Origin: Gaiellasilicea sp963730405
GTDB lineage: Bacteria > Actinomycetota > Thermoleophilia > Gaiellales > Gaiellaceae
NCBI GenBank assembly: GCA_963730405.1
Contig: CAVSRW010000001.1
Span: 372,001-436,000, forward strand
DNA: 64,000 bases
Direction of reading: 5' to 3'
Shown: piece by piece, positions 17,110 through 25,084 of the stretch
How positions within the stretch are numbered: the stretch's first letter is position 1
Layout: every line of letters begins with the position of its first letter
Notes under the pieces: generated by a model
Databases searched by the model: none
Told to the model about the DNA's origin: nothing
The model's input: only the letters and a program-made list of their open reading frames with translations
Made by a program: the position numbers and the translations under genes

Positions 17110-18058
17110 GGAGCTCCTCCTCGAGATAGTCGGTCAGCGCCTCCATCTGACGCTCCTCCCAGTCCTTCCCGACCGGCGGCATCTGGTTGCGCCCGTTGCG
17201 GACGACCTGTTCGACCGCCTCCGGATCCTCGAGGAGCTGGTTGCCGGAGAGCTGCGGCCCGATGTCGCCCTCGCCCGCGAGGCCGTGGCACTTGCCGCAG
17301 GCGCCGCGGAACGTCTCCTCGCCGAGCGTCGACGTCCCCGCCTCCTGCGCCGCCGCCTCCTCCTCGAGCCAGGCGTCGAACTCCTCGCGCGGCATCGCCT
17401 CGACCTCGGCCCGCATCACGGCGTGCTGCGTGCCGCAGAACTCGGCGCACTGGCCCTTGTAGGTGCCCGCTGCGTTCGGGTTGAACCAGGTCTCGTTCGT
17501 CGTCCCCGGGATCGCGTCGAACTTGCCGCCGAGCGCCGGGATCCACCACGAGTGGATCACGTCGAAGTCGGGCGCCGACACCTCGAGCCGGGTCGTCTGG
17601 CCGACCGGGGCGCGCAGCTTGTCGACCGCGATCACGCCGTTCGGGTACGTGAAGTTCCAGTAGTAGCGGTAGCCCTTCACCTGCACCTCGACCCGGTCGG
17701 CGGCGGGGACGTCCTGGATCCCCGGCAGCTTGTAGAAGACGAAGGAGCCGATCGCGACCAGGATCAGCACGGGCGCGACGGTCCAGGCGAGCTCGAGGTT
17801 CGTGTTGCCGTGCACCTGCGCGCCGTCCATCTCTCGCGCCCGCCGGTCGGCGCGGTAGCGGACGATGAACCAGACGAGCGTCCCCTGGACGATCACGAAG
17901 ATCGCACCGGTGAAGATCGCGACCCAGTAGTAGCTCTCGTTGATCCCCTCCGCGTTCGGCGAGGCCGGCTCGACGGGTGCGAAGCCGGGGTCGGCCGCGA
18001 AGGCTGCGCCGGAGAGGGCGAGCGCGCAGACGACGACAACGGCGAGAGTCCGGCCCAC
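17099..18058 (-). CDS. ctaC: cytochrome c oxidase subunit II with fused cytochrome c domain (caa3-type)
   Basis: CuA subunit of the terminal oxidase, 319 residues. Order: signal peptide (MGRTLAVVVVCALALSGAAF), two transmembrane helices, cupredoxin domain with the CuA ligands in CAEFCGTQHAVM, then a C-terminal cytochrome c domain with the heme motif CGKCHGLAGEGDIG and a downstream MPPVG methionine ligand. The fused heme domain makes this a caa3-type oxidase that can take electrons from a small soluble or membrane cytochrome c. Its GTG start lies 8 nt after a TAGAAT box, consistent with a leaderless operon mRNA for ctaC-ctaD-ctaB and the 41-residue protein. Confidence 0.95.
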   Translation of the reverse strand: MGRTLAVVVVCALALSGAAFAADPGFAPVEPASPNAEGINESYYWVAIFTGAIFVIVQGTLVWFIVRYRADRRAREMDGAQVHGNTNLELAWTVAPVLILVAIGSFVFYKLPGIQDVPAADRVEVQVKGYRYYWNFTYPNGVIAVDKLRAPVGQTTRLEVSAPDFDVIHSWWIPALGGKFDAIPGTTNETWFNPNAAGTYKGQCAEFCGTQHAVMRAEVEAMPREEFDAWLEEEAAAQEAGTSTLGEETFRGACGKCHGLAGEGDIGPQLSGNQLLEDPEAVEQVVRNGRNQMPPVGKDWEERQMEALTDYLEEELLGG

Positions 18059-18066
18059 GGGCTGCC

Positions 18067-18072
18067 ATTCTA
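18067..18072 (-). promoter_or_regulatory. -10 box for the ctaC operon
   Basis: TAGAAT on the minus strand, followed by 8 nt and the ctaC GTG. It overlaps the ATG of the divergent small gene at 18072. No clear -35 is seen. The spacing would put +1 at or next to the start codon. Confidence 0.45.
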
Positions 18073-18389
18073 TGAACGTGAACAGGGCGGTGCGCAGCGG
18101 AACCCGCGTCCGGCTCCCGGCAGGCGTGGAGCGTCCGACGGAGGTCTACGTCAACGGCGTCGCGCAGCGTCCGGGCGCGGACTACCGCGTCGAGAACGGC
18201 TCGCTCGTCTTCTCCCGGGAGCTGGAGCAGGAGGGCAAGCTCGGCTTCTGGCGCTGGACGTCGATCGTCTTCGGCGCCGCGGGCACGTATCGCCGGAACG
18301 ACGTCGTCGACGTCATCTACGACGCCGTGGGCGGCCGCCGCGGCGTCGCCAGCAACCTCCCGGTCGAGCCCTCCGCCGATCCCTCCTAG
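18072..18389 (+). CDS. hypothetical protein (105 aa)
   Basis: Small protein starting at the ATG (MNVNRAVRSGTRVRL), divergent from ctaC with 13 bp between starts. It contains PTEVYVNGVAQRPGADYRVE and LVFSRELEQEGKLGFWRWTS, followed by a segment with GTYRRNDVVDVIYD. The DYRVENGSLVFSREL pattern resembles short beta-rich segments, but I do not recognise a family. No signal peptide or membrane helix is visible. A GTG at 18078 is an alternative start. Its TAG shares the tetranucleotide CTAG with the stop of the convergent gene at 18386. Confidence 0.6.
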   Translation: MNVNRAVRSGTRVRLPAGVERPTEVYVNGVAQRPGADYRVENGSLVFSRELEQEGKLGFWRWTSIVFGAAGTYRRNDVVDVIYDAVGGRRGVASNLPVEPSADPS

Positions 18390-18721
18390 CCGCGGCTGCG
18401 GGGGTCGAGGTGCTCGACGAGCTGGCCGGCTTCGCCCTGCTTCTCGATCACCCACCAGTCGTCGCCCTTGTCGACGACCGTCTCGATCTCCGGCATCCAG
18501 TGCTCGGGCGCGACGAGGAAGTGCCTCGGGTCGGCGCGCACGGCCTCGTATGCGGCCAGCGTCGCCGGCATCTGCAGGCTGCAGTCGGCGTTCGAGCACT
18601 CGCAGTAGAACTCGTAGACGTGCTCGTCGTCGCCGTGGACGGACGCGATCGCCTCGATCTGCTCGTTGATCTCACGGAAGAGCGCCTCGTTCTGCGCCAG
18701 CCGCCGCTCTCGTGCGTCCAT
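18386..18721 (-). CDS. hypothetical protein with CxC-x5-C cysteine motif
   Basis: 111-residue soluble protein. The N-terminal helix DARERRLAQNEALFREINEQ is followed by a cysteine group YEFYCECSNADCSLQMP, then LAAYEAVRADPRHFLVAPEH. This layout (helix, CEC-x4/5-C, TxxEYExVRxxPxxFxVxPGH) occurs in small actinobacterial proteins of unknown role that I recall only as a pattern. The cysteines may bind zinc. Start chosen at the ATG before DARERR; a longer upstream frame would run into the malQ end without family support. Confidence 0.65.
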   Translation of the reverse strand: MDARERRLAQNEALFREINEQIEAIASVHGDDEHVYEFYCECSNADCSLQMPATLAAYEAVRADPRHFLVAPEHWMPEIETVVDKGDDWWVIEKQGEAGQLVEHLDPRSRG

Positions 18722-18747
18722 GTCCCCCACGGTACCCGCGAAAAGGC

Positions 18748-19902
18748 TCAACCGAGTCGCGCCGACCGGGCCGTGGCGGCGCGGAGCATGCTCGCATCCT
18801 CCACGGTCAGCTGACCGGGCTCGAGGCGCCAGCCCCAGTTGCCGCTCGGCTCGCCGGGCGTGTTCATGCGCGCCTCGCTGCCGAGCCCGAGCACGTCCTG
18901 GAGCGGGACCATCGCGAGGTCGGCGGGGGACGAGAGGGCCAGCTCGATCAGCTCCCACGGCTCGCGGTCGGGGAAGTGCCCGGCCAGCGTGTCCGTGTCG
19001 TGCGTGGTCGTGTAGACGACCTGCCGCTCGCGGTGGTTCTCGAGGCGGTGTGGATTGTCCTCGGGCCCCTGGAACGCCCAGAGCATGACGGCCATCCCGG
19101 GGAAGCCGAGCCGGTCACGCAACTCGTGCACGTCCGGCGTGATCAGCCCGAGGTCCTCCGCGATCACCGGCAGGTCGCCGAGCTCTGCGGCGACGGCCTC
19201 GAAGACGGCGGCGCCCGGGCCCGGCAGCCAGCGGCCGCCGCGCGCGTCCGCCTCGCCCTCCGGGATCGCCCAGAACTCGGCGAAGCCGCGGAAGTGGTCG
19301 ATCCGGGCCAGGTCGAAGAGCGCGAGCGTGCGGCGCAGCCGTTCGATCCACCAGCGGTAGCCCTCGCTCGCCGCGGCCTCCCAGTCGAAGAGCGGGTTGC
19401 CCCAGTGCTGCCCCTCGGGCCCGAGATCGTCCGGCGGCGCGCCGGCGACGAGGCCGGGGAGGAAGAGCTCCGGACGGGCGCGGTGGTCGACGCTCCCGTG
19501 CGCGACATAGATCGGAACGTCGCCGATCATCCGGATCCCCTGCTCGGCCGCGTAGGCGCGGAGCGCCTCCCACTCGCGGTCGAAGCGCACCTGGTCCGCG
19601 GCGACGCCGCCGGCGGCTTCCCAGTCGTCGATCCAGAACGAATTCGTGCGCCGGTAGGCCGCGAGCTCCCGCCTCGATACAGGCGCCTCCGGCCGGTCGA
19701 GGAAGCCCGGCCAGGTGGCAAACGCCGACGCCGCCGCGTAGGGCGAGCCGACGTGGTCGGGCGGCCCGAGCGGGAGCACCTGCCACCAGCTCTGCCCGGC
19801 GGCGGCCAGCCAGTCCACGAACGCGTACGCGTCGGCGCCGAGGGTGCCGCCCGGGAGCGAGGTCGGGTGCAGCACGACGCCGCTGGATCGTTGAAGCTTC
19901 AT
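18748..19902 (-). CDS. malQ: 4-alpha-glucanotransferase (amylomaltase), short
   Basis: GH77 enzyme that disproportionates malto-oligosaccharides. Start at MKLQRSSGVVLHPTSLPGG, which matches the family N-terminus; a longer frame upstream is unlikely. Catalytic residues are visible: nucleophile Asp in ARIDHFRGFAEFW, acid/base Glu in DLPVIAEDLGLITPDV, and Asp in VYTTTHDTDTLAGHF. Also SPYAAASAFA and HWGNPLFDW. The protein is 384 residues, against about 500 for Thermus-type MalQ, mainly from shorter loops between the N-terminal region and the barrel. It is divergent from glgE with 41 bp between starts and belongs to the glucan/trehalose island. Confidence 0.9.
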   Translation of the reverse strand: MKLQRSSGVVLHPTSLPGGTLGADAYAFVDWLAAAGQSWWQVLPLGPPDHVGSPYAAASAFATWPGFLDRPEAPVSRRELAAYRRTNSFWIDDWEAAGGVAADQVRFDREWEALRAYAAEQGIRMIGDVPIYVAHGSVDHRARPELFLPGLVAGAPPDDLGPEGQHWGNPLFDWEAAASEGYRWWIERLRRTLALFDLARIDHFRGFAEFWAIPEGEADARGGRWLPGPGAAVFEAVAAELGDLPVIAEDLGLITPDVHELRDRLGFPGMAVMLWAFQGPEDNPHRLENHRERQVVYTTTHDTDTLAGHFPDREPWELIELALSSPADLAMVPLQDVLGLGSEARMNTPGEPSGNWGWRLEPGQLTVEDASMLRAATARSARLG

Positions 19903-19943
19903 CGCCTGTTTGAAGATCGGCCCTCGCTGAAAGTCACCGAACC

Positions 19944-21755
19944 GTGCCCAAACCCACCGCCAAGCAACCACCGCCCCGGATCCAGATCCACGACGTGCGC
20001 CCGCAGATCGACTGCGGACGGTACCCCGTCAAGGTTGCCGAGGGTGATCAGGTCGACGTCTCGGCGACGATCTTCAAGGACGGGCACGACATCCTCCGCG
20101 CGGTGATCCGCTACCGCGCGTTCGGCTCGCGCAAGTGGCTCGAAGCGCCGCTGCAGCCGCTCGGCAACGATCGCTGGGCCGGCAGCTTCACGCCGGTGAG
20201 CATCGGCCGCTGGCAGTTCACGATCGAGGCCTGGGTCGACCGCTACGCGACCCTCCTCGACGAGCTCGACCGCAAGCTCGCGGCCGGCCAGACCGAGCTC
20301 GCGGGCGAGCTCGCCGAGGCCGAGGCGCTCTTCGGCTCCGGAGAGCTGGAGGACTGGCGTGAGCGGGCGGCGAAGCAGGGCGCGAAGGACCGGCACGGGA
20401 AGACGGCGCTGCCGAAGCCGCTCGAGGCCGACGTCGAGCGCGCCCGCGCCCGCTTCGGCGCCTGGTACGAGCTCTTCCCCCGCAGCTGGGGCGGGTTCAA
20501 GGGGGTCGCCAAGGTGGTCCCGAAGCTCGCCGAGCTCGGCTTCGACGTGATCTACCTGCCGCCGATCCATCCGATCGGCGAGACGAACCGGAAGGGCCGC
20601 AACAACGCGCTCGCGGCGGCGAAGGGAGATCCCGGCAGCCCCTGGGCGATCGGCGGCGCGGAGGGCGGCCACGACGCGATCCATCCCGAGCTGGGGACGC
20701 TGAAGGACTTCGACGACCTCGTCGCCGCGGCCGGCAAGGCCGGGGTCGAGATCGCGCTCGACTTTGCGATCCAGACCTCGCCCGACCACCCGTGGCTGAC
20801 CGAGCATCCCGAGTGGTTCAACCGCCGACCGGACGGGACGCTCAAGTACGCCGAGAACCCGCCCAAGCGCTACCAGGACATCTACAACGTCAACTTCGAG
20901 TCGGAGGACTGGCCCGGGCTCTGGGAGGCGTTGAAGGAGGTCGTCCTCCACTGGTGCCGCCACGGCGTCCGCGCCTTCCGCGTCGACAACCCGCACACGA
21001 AGTCGGTGCCGTTCTGGGAGTGGCTGATCGCGGAGGTGCGCGCCGAGTTCCCGGACACCGTCTTCTTCGCGGAGGCCTTCACGCGGCCGGCGATGATGAC
21101 CACGCTCGCGAAGATCGGCTTCAGCCAGTCCTACACCTACTTCACCTGGAAGAACACGAAGGCCGAGCTGACCGAGTTCCTGCAGCAGCTGCTCTCGTGG
21201 TCGGACTTCTACCGGCCGAACTTCTTCGCGAACACGCCCGACATCCTCCACGAGTACCTCCAGGAGGGCGGCCGGCCCGCCTTCGAGGTGCGGCTCGTGC
21301 TCGCAGCGACGCTGTCGCCCTCGTACGGGATCTACTCCGGCTACGAGCACTGCGAGAACGTCCCCGTCGCGCACGGGAGCGAGGAGTACCTCGACTCGGA
21401 GAAGTACGAGGTCAAGCAGCGCGCCCTCGACGGGCCGCTGCTGCCGCTCGTCAAGCGGCTGAACGAGATCCGGCGCGCCGAGCCGGCGCTGCAGCGCTTC
21501 GAGAACCTGCGCCTGCTCGACACGCACGGCGAGCACGTCTTCGCGTTCTTGAAGGCGCCGGACGTCGCCGTCGCCGCCAACCTCGACCCCGCCAACCCGC
21601 GCGAGGACGTCGTCGTCGTCCCGCCCGGGATCGGGCTGCCGGAGGAGTTCCCCGTGCGCGACCTGCTGACGGGCGAGCGCTACCGCTGGCGCCACGGCCG
21701 CAACTACGTCGGCCTCGCCCCCGGCGGCGCCCATGTGATGAAGATCGGGGCATGA
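19944..21755 (+). CDS. glgE: alpha-1,4-glucan:maltose-1-phosphate maltosyltransferase
   Basis: GH13_3 enzyme extending alpha-1,4-glucans with maltosyl units from maltose-1-phosphate. 603 residues (the M. tuberculosis enzyme is ~700). An N-terminal beta domain (IQIHDVRPQIDCGRYPVKV) precedes the barrel, which begins GAWYELFPRSWGGFKG. Motifs: YLPPIHPIGETNRKGRNN, the nucleophile in VRAFRVDNPHTKSVPFWEW, and the acid/base Glu in FFAEAFTRPAMM. The insert GHDAIHPELGTLKDFDDL is typical of GlgE. Start GTG is 41 bp from divergent malQ. Downstream treS and maltokinase supply its substrate, a complete TreS-Mak-GlgE-GlgB set. Confidence 0.95.
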   Translation: MPKPTAKQPPPRIQIHDVRPQIDCGRYPVKVAEGDQVDVSATIFKDGHDILRAVIRYRAFGSRKWLEAPLQPLGNDRWAGSFTPVSIGRWQFTIEAWVDRYATLLDELDRKLAAGQTELAGELAEAEALFGSGELEDWRERAAKQGAKDRHGKTALPKPLEADVERARARFGAWYELFPRSWGGFKGVAKVVPKLAELGFDVIYLPPIHPIGETNRKGRNNALAAAKGDPGSPWAIGGAEGGHDAIHPELGTLKDFDDLVAAAGKAGVEIALDFAIQTSPDHPWLTEHPEWFNRRPDGTLKYAENPPKRYQDIYNVNFESEDWPGLWEALKEVVLHWCRHGVRAFRVDNPHTKSVPFWEWLIAEVRAEFPDTVFFAEAFTRPAMMTTLAKIGFSQSYTYFTWKNTKAELTEFLQQLLSWSDFYRPNFFANTPDILHEYLQEGGRPAFEVRLVLAATLSPSYGIYSGYEHCENVPVAHGSEEYLDSEKYEVKQRALDGPLLPLVKRLNEIRRAEPALQRFENLRLLDTHGEHVFAFLKAPDVAVAANLDPANPREDVVVVPPGIGLPEEFPVRDLLTGERYRWRHGRNYVGLAPGGAHVMKIGA

Positions 21756-21784
21756 CCCGCCGCCGCCAAGCCGTTCCGAAGCGA

Positions 21785-21848
21785 CATGACGGGGCCAGGA
21801 CCCCTCACGTCCGTACGGGACGTGTCGGGGCCAGGACCCCACGTGTCC
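21785..21848. repeat. twin GGGGCCAGGACCCC hairpin repeat between glgE and treS
   Basis: Two identical 14-mers GGGGCCAGGACCCC (21791-21804 and 21827-21840), 36 bp apart, each able to fold as GGGG/CCCC with a 6-nt loop. Between them is an inverted repeat CACGTCC-GTACG-GGACGTG (21806-21824), and the flanks repeat as GACATGAC/ GACGTGTC. The whole 106-bp gap between glgE and treS is taken up by this. It looks like a tandem pair of a palindromic intergenic repeat unit (REP-like), which may also protect or terminate mRNA. Confidence 0.7.
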
Positions 21849-21861
21849 GAAGAGAGCACTC

Positions 21862-23547
21862 ATGAGTGACGTCGAGCGGCACGATCAGCCGGTGCACTGG
21901 TTCGAGTCGAATCCGAACTGGTTCAAGACGGCCGTCTTCTACGAGATCCACACGCGCGCGTTCTTCGACGGCAACGACGACGGCTCGGGCGACTTCCGCG
22001 GCCTGATGCAGAAGCTCGACTACCTGCAGTGGCTCGGGATCGACTGCATCTGGCTGTTGCCGTTCTACCCCTCGCCGCTCCGCGACGGCGGCTACGACAT
22101 CGCCGACTTCTACGGGATCAACCCCGACTACGGCACCGTCGAGGACTTCCGCGCCTTCGTCGAGGCCGCGCACGAGCGCGGGATGCGCGTGATCGTCGAC
22201 CTCGTCATGAACCACACCTCCTCCGACCACCCCTGGTTCCAGGCCTCGCGCGACGACCCGGACGGCCCCTACGGCGACTTCTACGTCTGGTCGGACACCG
22301 ACGAGCGCTACCAGGACGCACGGATCATCTTCATCGACACCGAGATCTCGAACTGGACGTACGACCCCGTCCGCGGCCAGTACTACTGGCACCGCTTCTT
22401 CGGCCACCAGCCGGACCTGAACTACGAGAACCCGGCGGTGCAGGACGCGATGATCGAGGTGCTCCGCTTCTGGCTCGACATCGGACTGGACGGCTTCCGC
22501 CTCGACGCCGTGCCCTACCTCTACGAGGAGGAGGGCACGAACTGCGAGAACCTGCCGCGCACGCACGCGTACCTGCAGCGCGTCCGCGCGGAGATCGACG
22601 CCAACTACCCGGACCGGGTCCTGCTGGCCGAGGCGAACCAGTGGCCTGACGACGTCGTTGCATACTTTGGTGACGGGGACGAGTGCCACATGGCCTTCCA
22701 CTTCCCCGCGATGCCGCGGATGTTCATGTCGCTGCGGCGGGAGGAGGCGTTGCCGATGATCGAGATCCTCGACCGCACGCCCCCGATCCCCGACAACGCG
22801 CAGTGGGGTCTCTTCCTCCGCAACCACGACGAGCTGACGCTCGAGATGGTCACGGACGAGGAGCGCGACTACATGTACGAGGAGTACGCCAAGGATCCGC
22901 GGATGAAGCTCAACCTCGGGATCCGGCGCAGGCTCGCCCCGCTGCTCGACGGTGGCCGCGACGAGATCGAGCTGATGCACGCGATCCTCTTCTCGCTCCC
23001 GGGCTCGCCGGTGCTCTACTACGGGGACGAGATCGCGATGGGCGACAACGTCTACCTCGGCGACCGCGACGGCGTCCGGACGCCGATGCAGTGGACCGGC
23101 GACCGGAACGGCGGCTTCTCGCGCGCCGATTTCGCCCAGCTCTTCCTGCCGCCGCTGATGGACCCCGTCTACGGCTTCCAGGCGGTGAACGTGGAGGCGC
23201 AGCTACGCCTGCCGACCTCGCTGCTGCGCTGGTTGCGCCGCTTCGTCGAGCTGCGCAAGCAGCACCCCGTCTTCGGCCTCGGCGACTACCGGGTGCTGCG
23301 GCCGGACAACCCGAAGATCTTCGCGCACATCCGCTCGTTCTCCGAGGACATCGTCCTCTGCGTCCACAACCTCGCTCGCACGGCGCAGGCGGTCGAGCTC
23401 GACCTCTCCCCGTTCGAGGGCCGCGTGCCCGTGGAGCTGCTCGGCAACACGCCCTTCCCGCGGATCGGCGAGCTGCCGTACCTGCTCACCCTCGCTCCGC
23501 GCGGCTTCTTCTGGTTCCAGCTCCAGGACCCTGCCGATGCCGACTGA
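21862..23547 (+). CDS. treS: trehalose synthase (maltose/trehalose interconverting)
   Basis: GH13_16 enzyme isomerising trehalose and maltose. 561 residues, normal for a TreS without fused maltokinase. Motifs: FKTAVFYEIHTRAFFDGN at the start, LDYLQWLGIDCIWLLPFY, DLVMNHTSSDHPWF, nucleophile in LDGFRLDAVPYLYEEEG, acid/base Glu in VLLAEANQWPDDVV, and FLRNHDELTLEMVT. ATG follows GAAGAGAG. The maltokinase ATG overlaps the TreS end by 11 bp, so maltose made by TreS can be phosphorylated at once and passed to GlgE. Confidence 0.96.
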   Translation: MSDVERHDQPVHWFESNPNWFKTAVFYEIHTRAFFDGNDDGSGDFRGLMQKLDYLQWLGIDCIWLLPFYPSPLRDGGYDIADFYGINPDYGTVEDFRAFVEAAHERGMRVIVDLVMNHTSSDHPWFQASRDDPDGPYGDFYVWSDTDERYQDARIIFIDTEISNWTYDPVRGQYYWHRFFGHQPDLNYENPAVQDAMIEVLRFWLDIGLDGFRLDAVPYLYEEEGTNCENLPRTHAYLQRVRAEIDANYPDRVLLAEANQWPDDVVAYFGDGDECHMAFHFPAMPRMFMSLRREEALPMIEILDRTPPIPDNAQWGLFLRNHDELTLEMVTDEERDYMYEEYAKDPRMKLNLGIRRRLAPLLDGGRDEIELMHAILFSLPGSPVLYYGDEIAMGDNVYLGDRDGVRTPMQWTGDRNGGFSRADFAQLFLPPLMDPVYGFQAVNVEAQLRLPTSLLRWLRRFVELRKQHPVFGLGDYRVLRPDNPKIFAHIRSFSEDIVLCVHNLARTAQAVELDLSPFEGRVPVELLGNTPFPRIGELPYLLTLAPRGFFWFQLQDPADAD

Positions 23548-24943
23548 CCTGAAGAGCCGGATCGAGTCCGGCGACCTCCGCTTCCTCGACGGTCTCGTCC
23601 TGCTCGGCACGATGGCCTCGCAGCGCTGGTTCGGCGGCAAGTCGAAGGACGTCCTGGACGCGCGCGTCCTCGACGCCGGCGTCGCACGCGGCGAGCCGCC
23701 GATCCTCGCGATCGCGATTGTGGAGGTGCGGTACGGCCTGCAGACGCACGACCTCTACCACCTGCCGCTCGGATTCCGCCCCTCCGAGGAGGGCTGGAAC
23801 GAGTCGGTGGTCGCGGAGACCGAGGGCTGGGTCGCCTACGACGCGATCGCGGATCCCGAGCTGGCGCGCCGGATCCTCGAGCTGGCCCGGACCGACTCCA
23901 CGCTCGAGACCGGCGAGGCGACGATCGTCTTCCGGCAGACCGGGGAGCTGCCGGCGGAGCTCGACGAGGTGCGGCCGATGGGCGCCGAGCAGTCGAACAG
24001 CTCGCTGGTGCTCGACGAGCAGCTCGTGCTCAAGCTCTACCGCCGGATCGCGCCCGGGATGAACCCGGAGCTCGAGGTGCTCCGCTTCCTCACCGAGCGC
24101 GGCTTCGAGCACACCGCGGCGCTCCAGGGCTACGTCTCGTACGAGGGCCGCCCGCTCGAGGCGACGCTTGCGATCGTGCAGGAGTTCGTCCCGGCTCAGG
24201 GCGACGGCTGGGAGCTGGCGCGCGACACGCTCGCGCGCGGCGAGGCCGACTGGCTCCCCGACCGAGCGCGGCGGCTCGGCCAGGTGACCGCACTTCTGCA
24301 CAACGCGCTCGCGTCCGATCCCGGCGACCCGCACTTCGCGCCCGAGGACCCGAGCACCGAGGCGCTGGCACTTCTCTCCGCGTCGATCGACGAGGAGATC
24401 GAGCAGGTCTTCACCGCGTTGCCCGACTCCCCGGCCCTCGAGCAGGTCCGGGGTCGCGGCGAGGAGGTGCGCGACCACCTGCGCTCGCTCACGAATATCG
24501 GTCACGTGGGCCGGGTGATCCGGACGCACGGCGACTACCACCTCGGCCAGGCGCTGTGGACCGATGCGGACGACTGGGTGATCCTCGACTTCGAAGGCGA
24601 GCCGGCCCGTTCGGTGCCCGAGCGGCGCCGCAAGATCTCTCCGCTGCGCGACGTCGCCGGGATGCTGCGCTCGTTCGCCTACGCCGCCTCGGCGGCGCGG
24701 ATCCAGCGGAACGTCGAGCCGCCGGAGGACTGGGAGCAGCGCTGCCGCTCCGAGTTCCTCGACGGCTATCTCGAGACGGCCGACCCGGCGCTGCTGCCGT
24801 CCAGTCGCGACCAGGCCGAGCGGCTGTTGACGGTCTTCGAGCTCGAGAAGGCCGTCTACGAGCTCCGCTACGAGCTGCACAACCGGCCTGACTGGGTCGC
24901 GATCCCTGTCGCCGGGATCCTGCGGATGCTGGAGCTGCAGTGA
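23537..24943 (+). CDS. mak: maltokinase
   Basis: ATP-dependent kinase making maltose-1-phosphate for GlgE. 468 residues. N-terminal cap motif MASQRWFGGKSKDV, then a hinge region, the catalytic-loop motif RTHGDYHLGQALWT and the metal motif WVILDFEGEPARSVPERRRK, followed by SPLRDVAGMLRSFAYAA, as in actinobacterial Mak/Pep2. It overlaps treS by 11 bp. Immediately after its TGA begins a 72-bp tandem duplication that separates it from glgB. Confidence 0.94.
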   Translation: MPTDLKSRIESGDLRFLDGLVLLGTMASQRWFGGKSKDVLDARVLDAGVARGEPPILAIAIVEVRYGLQTHDLYHLPLGFRPSEEGWNESVVAETEGWVAYDAIADPELARRILELARTDSTLETGEATIVFRQTGELPAELDEVRPMGAEQSNSSLVLDEQLVLKLYRRIAPGMNPELEVLRFLTERGFEHTAALQGYVSYEGRPLEATLAIVQEFVPAQGDGWELARDTLARGEADWLPDRARRLGQVTALLHNALASDPGDPHFAPEDPSTEALALLSASIDEEIEQVFTALPDSPALEQVRGRGEEVRDHLRSLTNIGHVGRVIRTHGDYHLGQALWTDADDWVILDFEGEPARSVPERRRKISPLRDVAGMLRSFAYAASAARIQRNVEPPEDWEQRCRSEFLDGYLETADPALLPSSRDQAERLLTVFELEKAVYELRYELHNRPDWVAIPVAGILRMLELQ

Positions 24944-25084
24944 GCCTAGGCTTGACGGAGCTCACCCCGGGAGCGGAGGTGCCGGCTTTGCCGGCGCTGG
25001 AGCGGGAAGAGTTGAGCGTAGGCTTGACGGAGGCTCACCCCGGGAGCGGAGGTGCCGGCTTTGCCGGCGCTGGAGCGGGAACAG
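24941..25084 (+). repeat. 72-bp tandem duplication at the mak-glgB junction
   Basis: Two copies of about 72 bp (24941-25012 and 25013-25084), starting TGAGC(C/G)TAGGCTTGACG and ending CTGGAGCGGGAA. They are nearly identical, but copy 2 has one extra G, so the same DNA is read in two different frames if translated as glgB. Each copy contains a hairpin GCCGGC-TTT-GCCGGC. The repeat starts with the mak stop codon and ends at the likely glgB GTG. It is best read as non-coding spacer or mobile-type repeat. Confidence 0.75.

Noticed and set aside
24940..25083. 48-residue N-terminal extension of GlgB
   Set aside because: It is the tandem repeat translated in two different frames, with no GlgB similarity.
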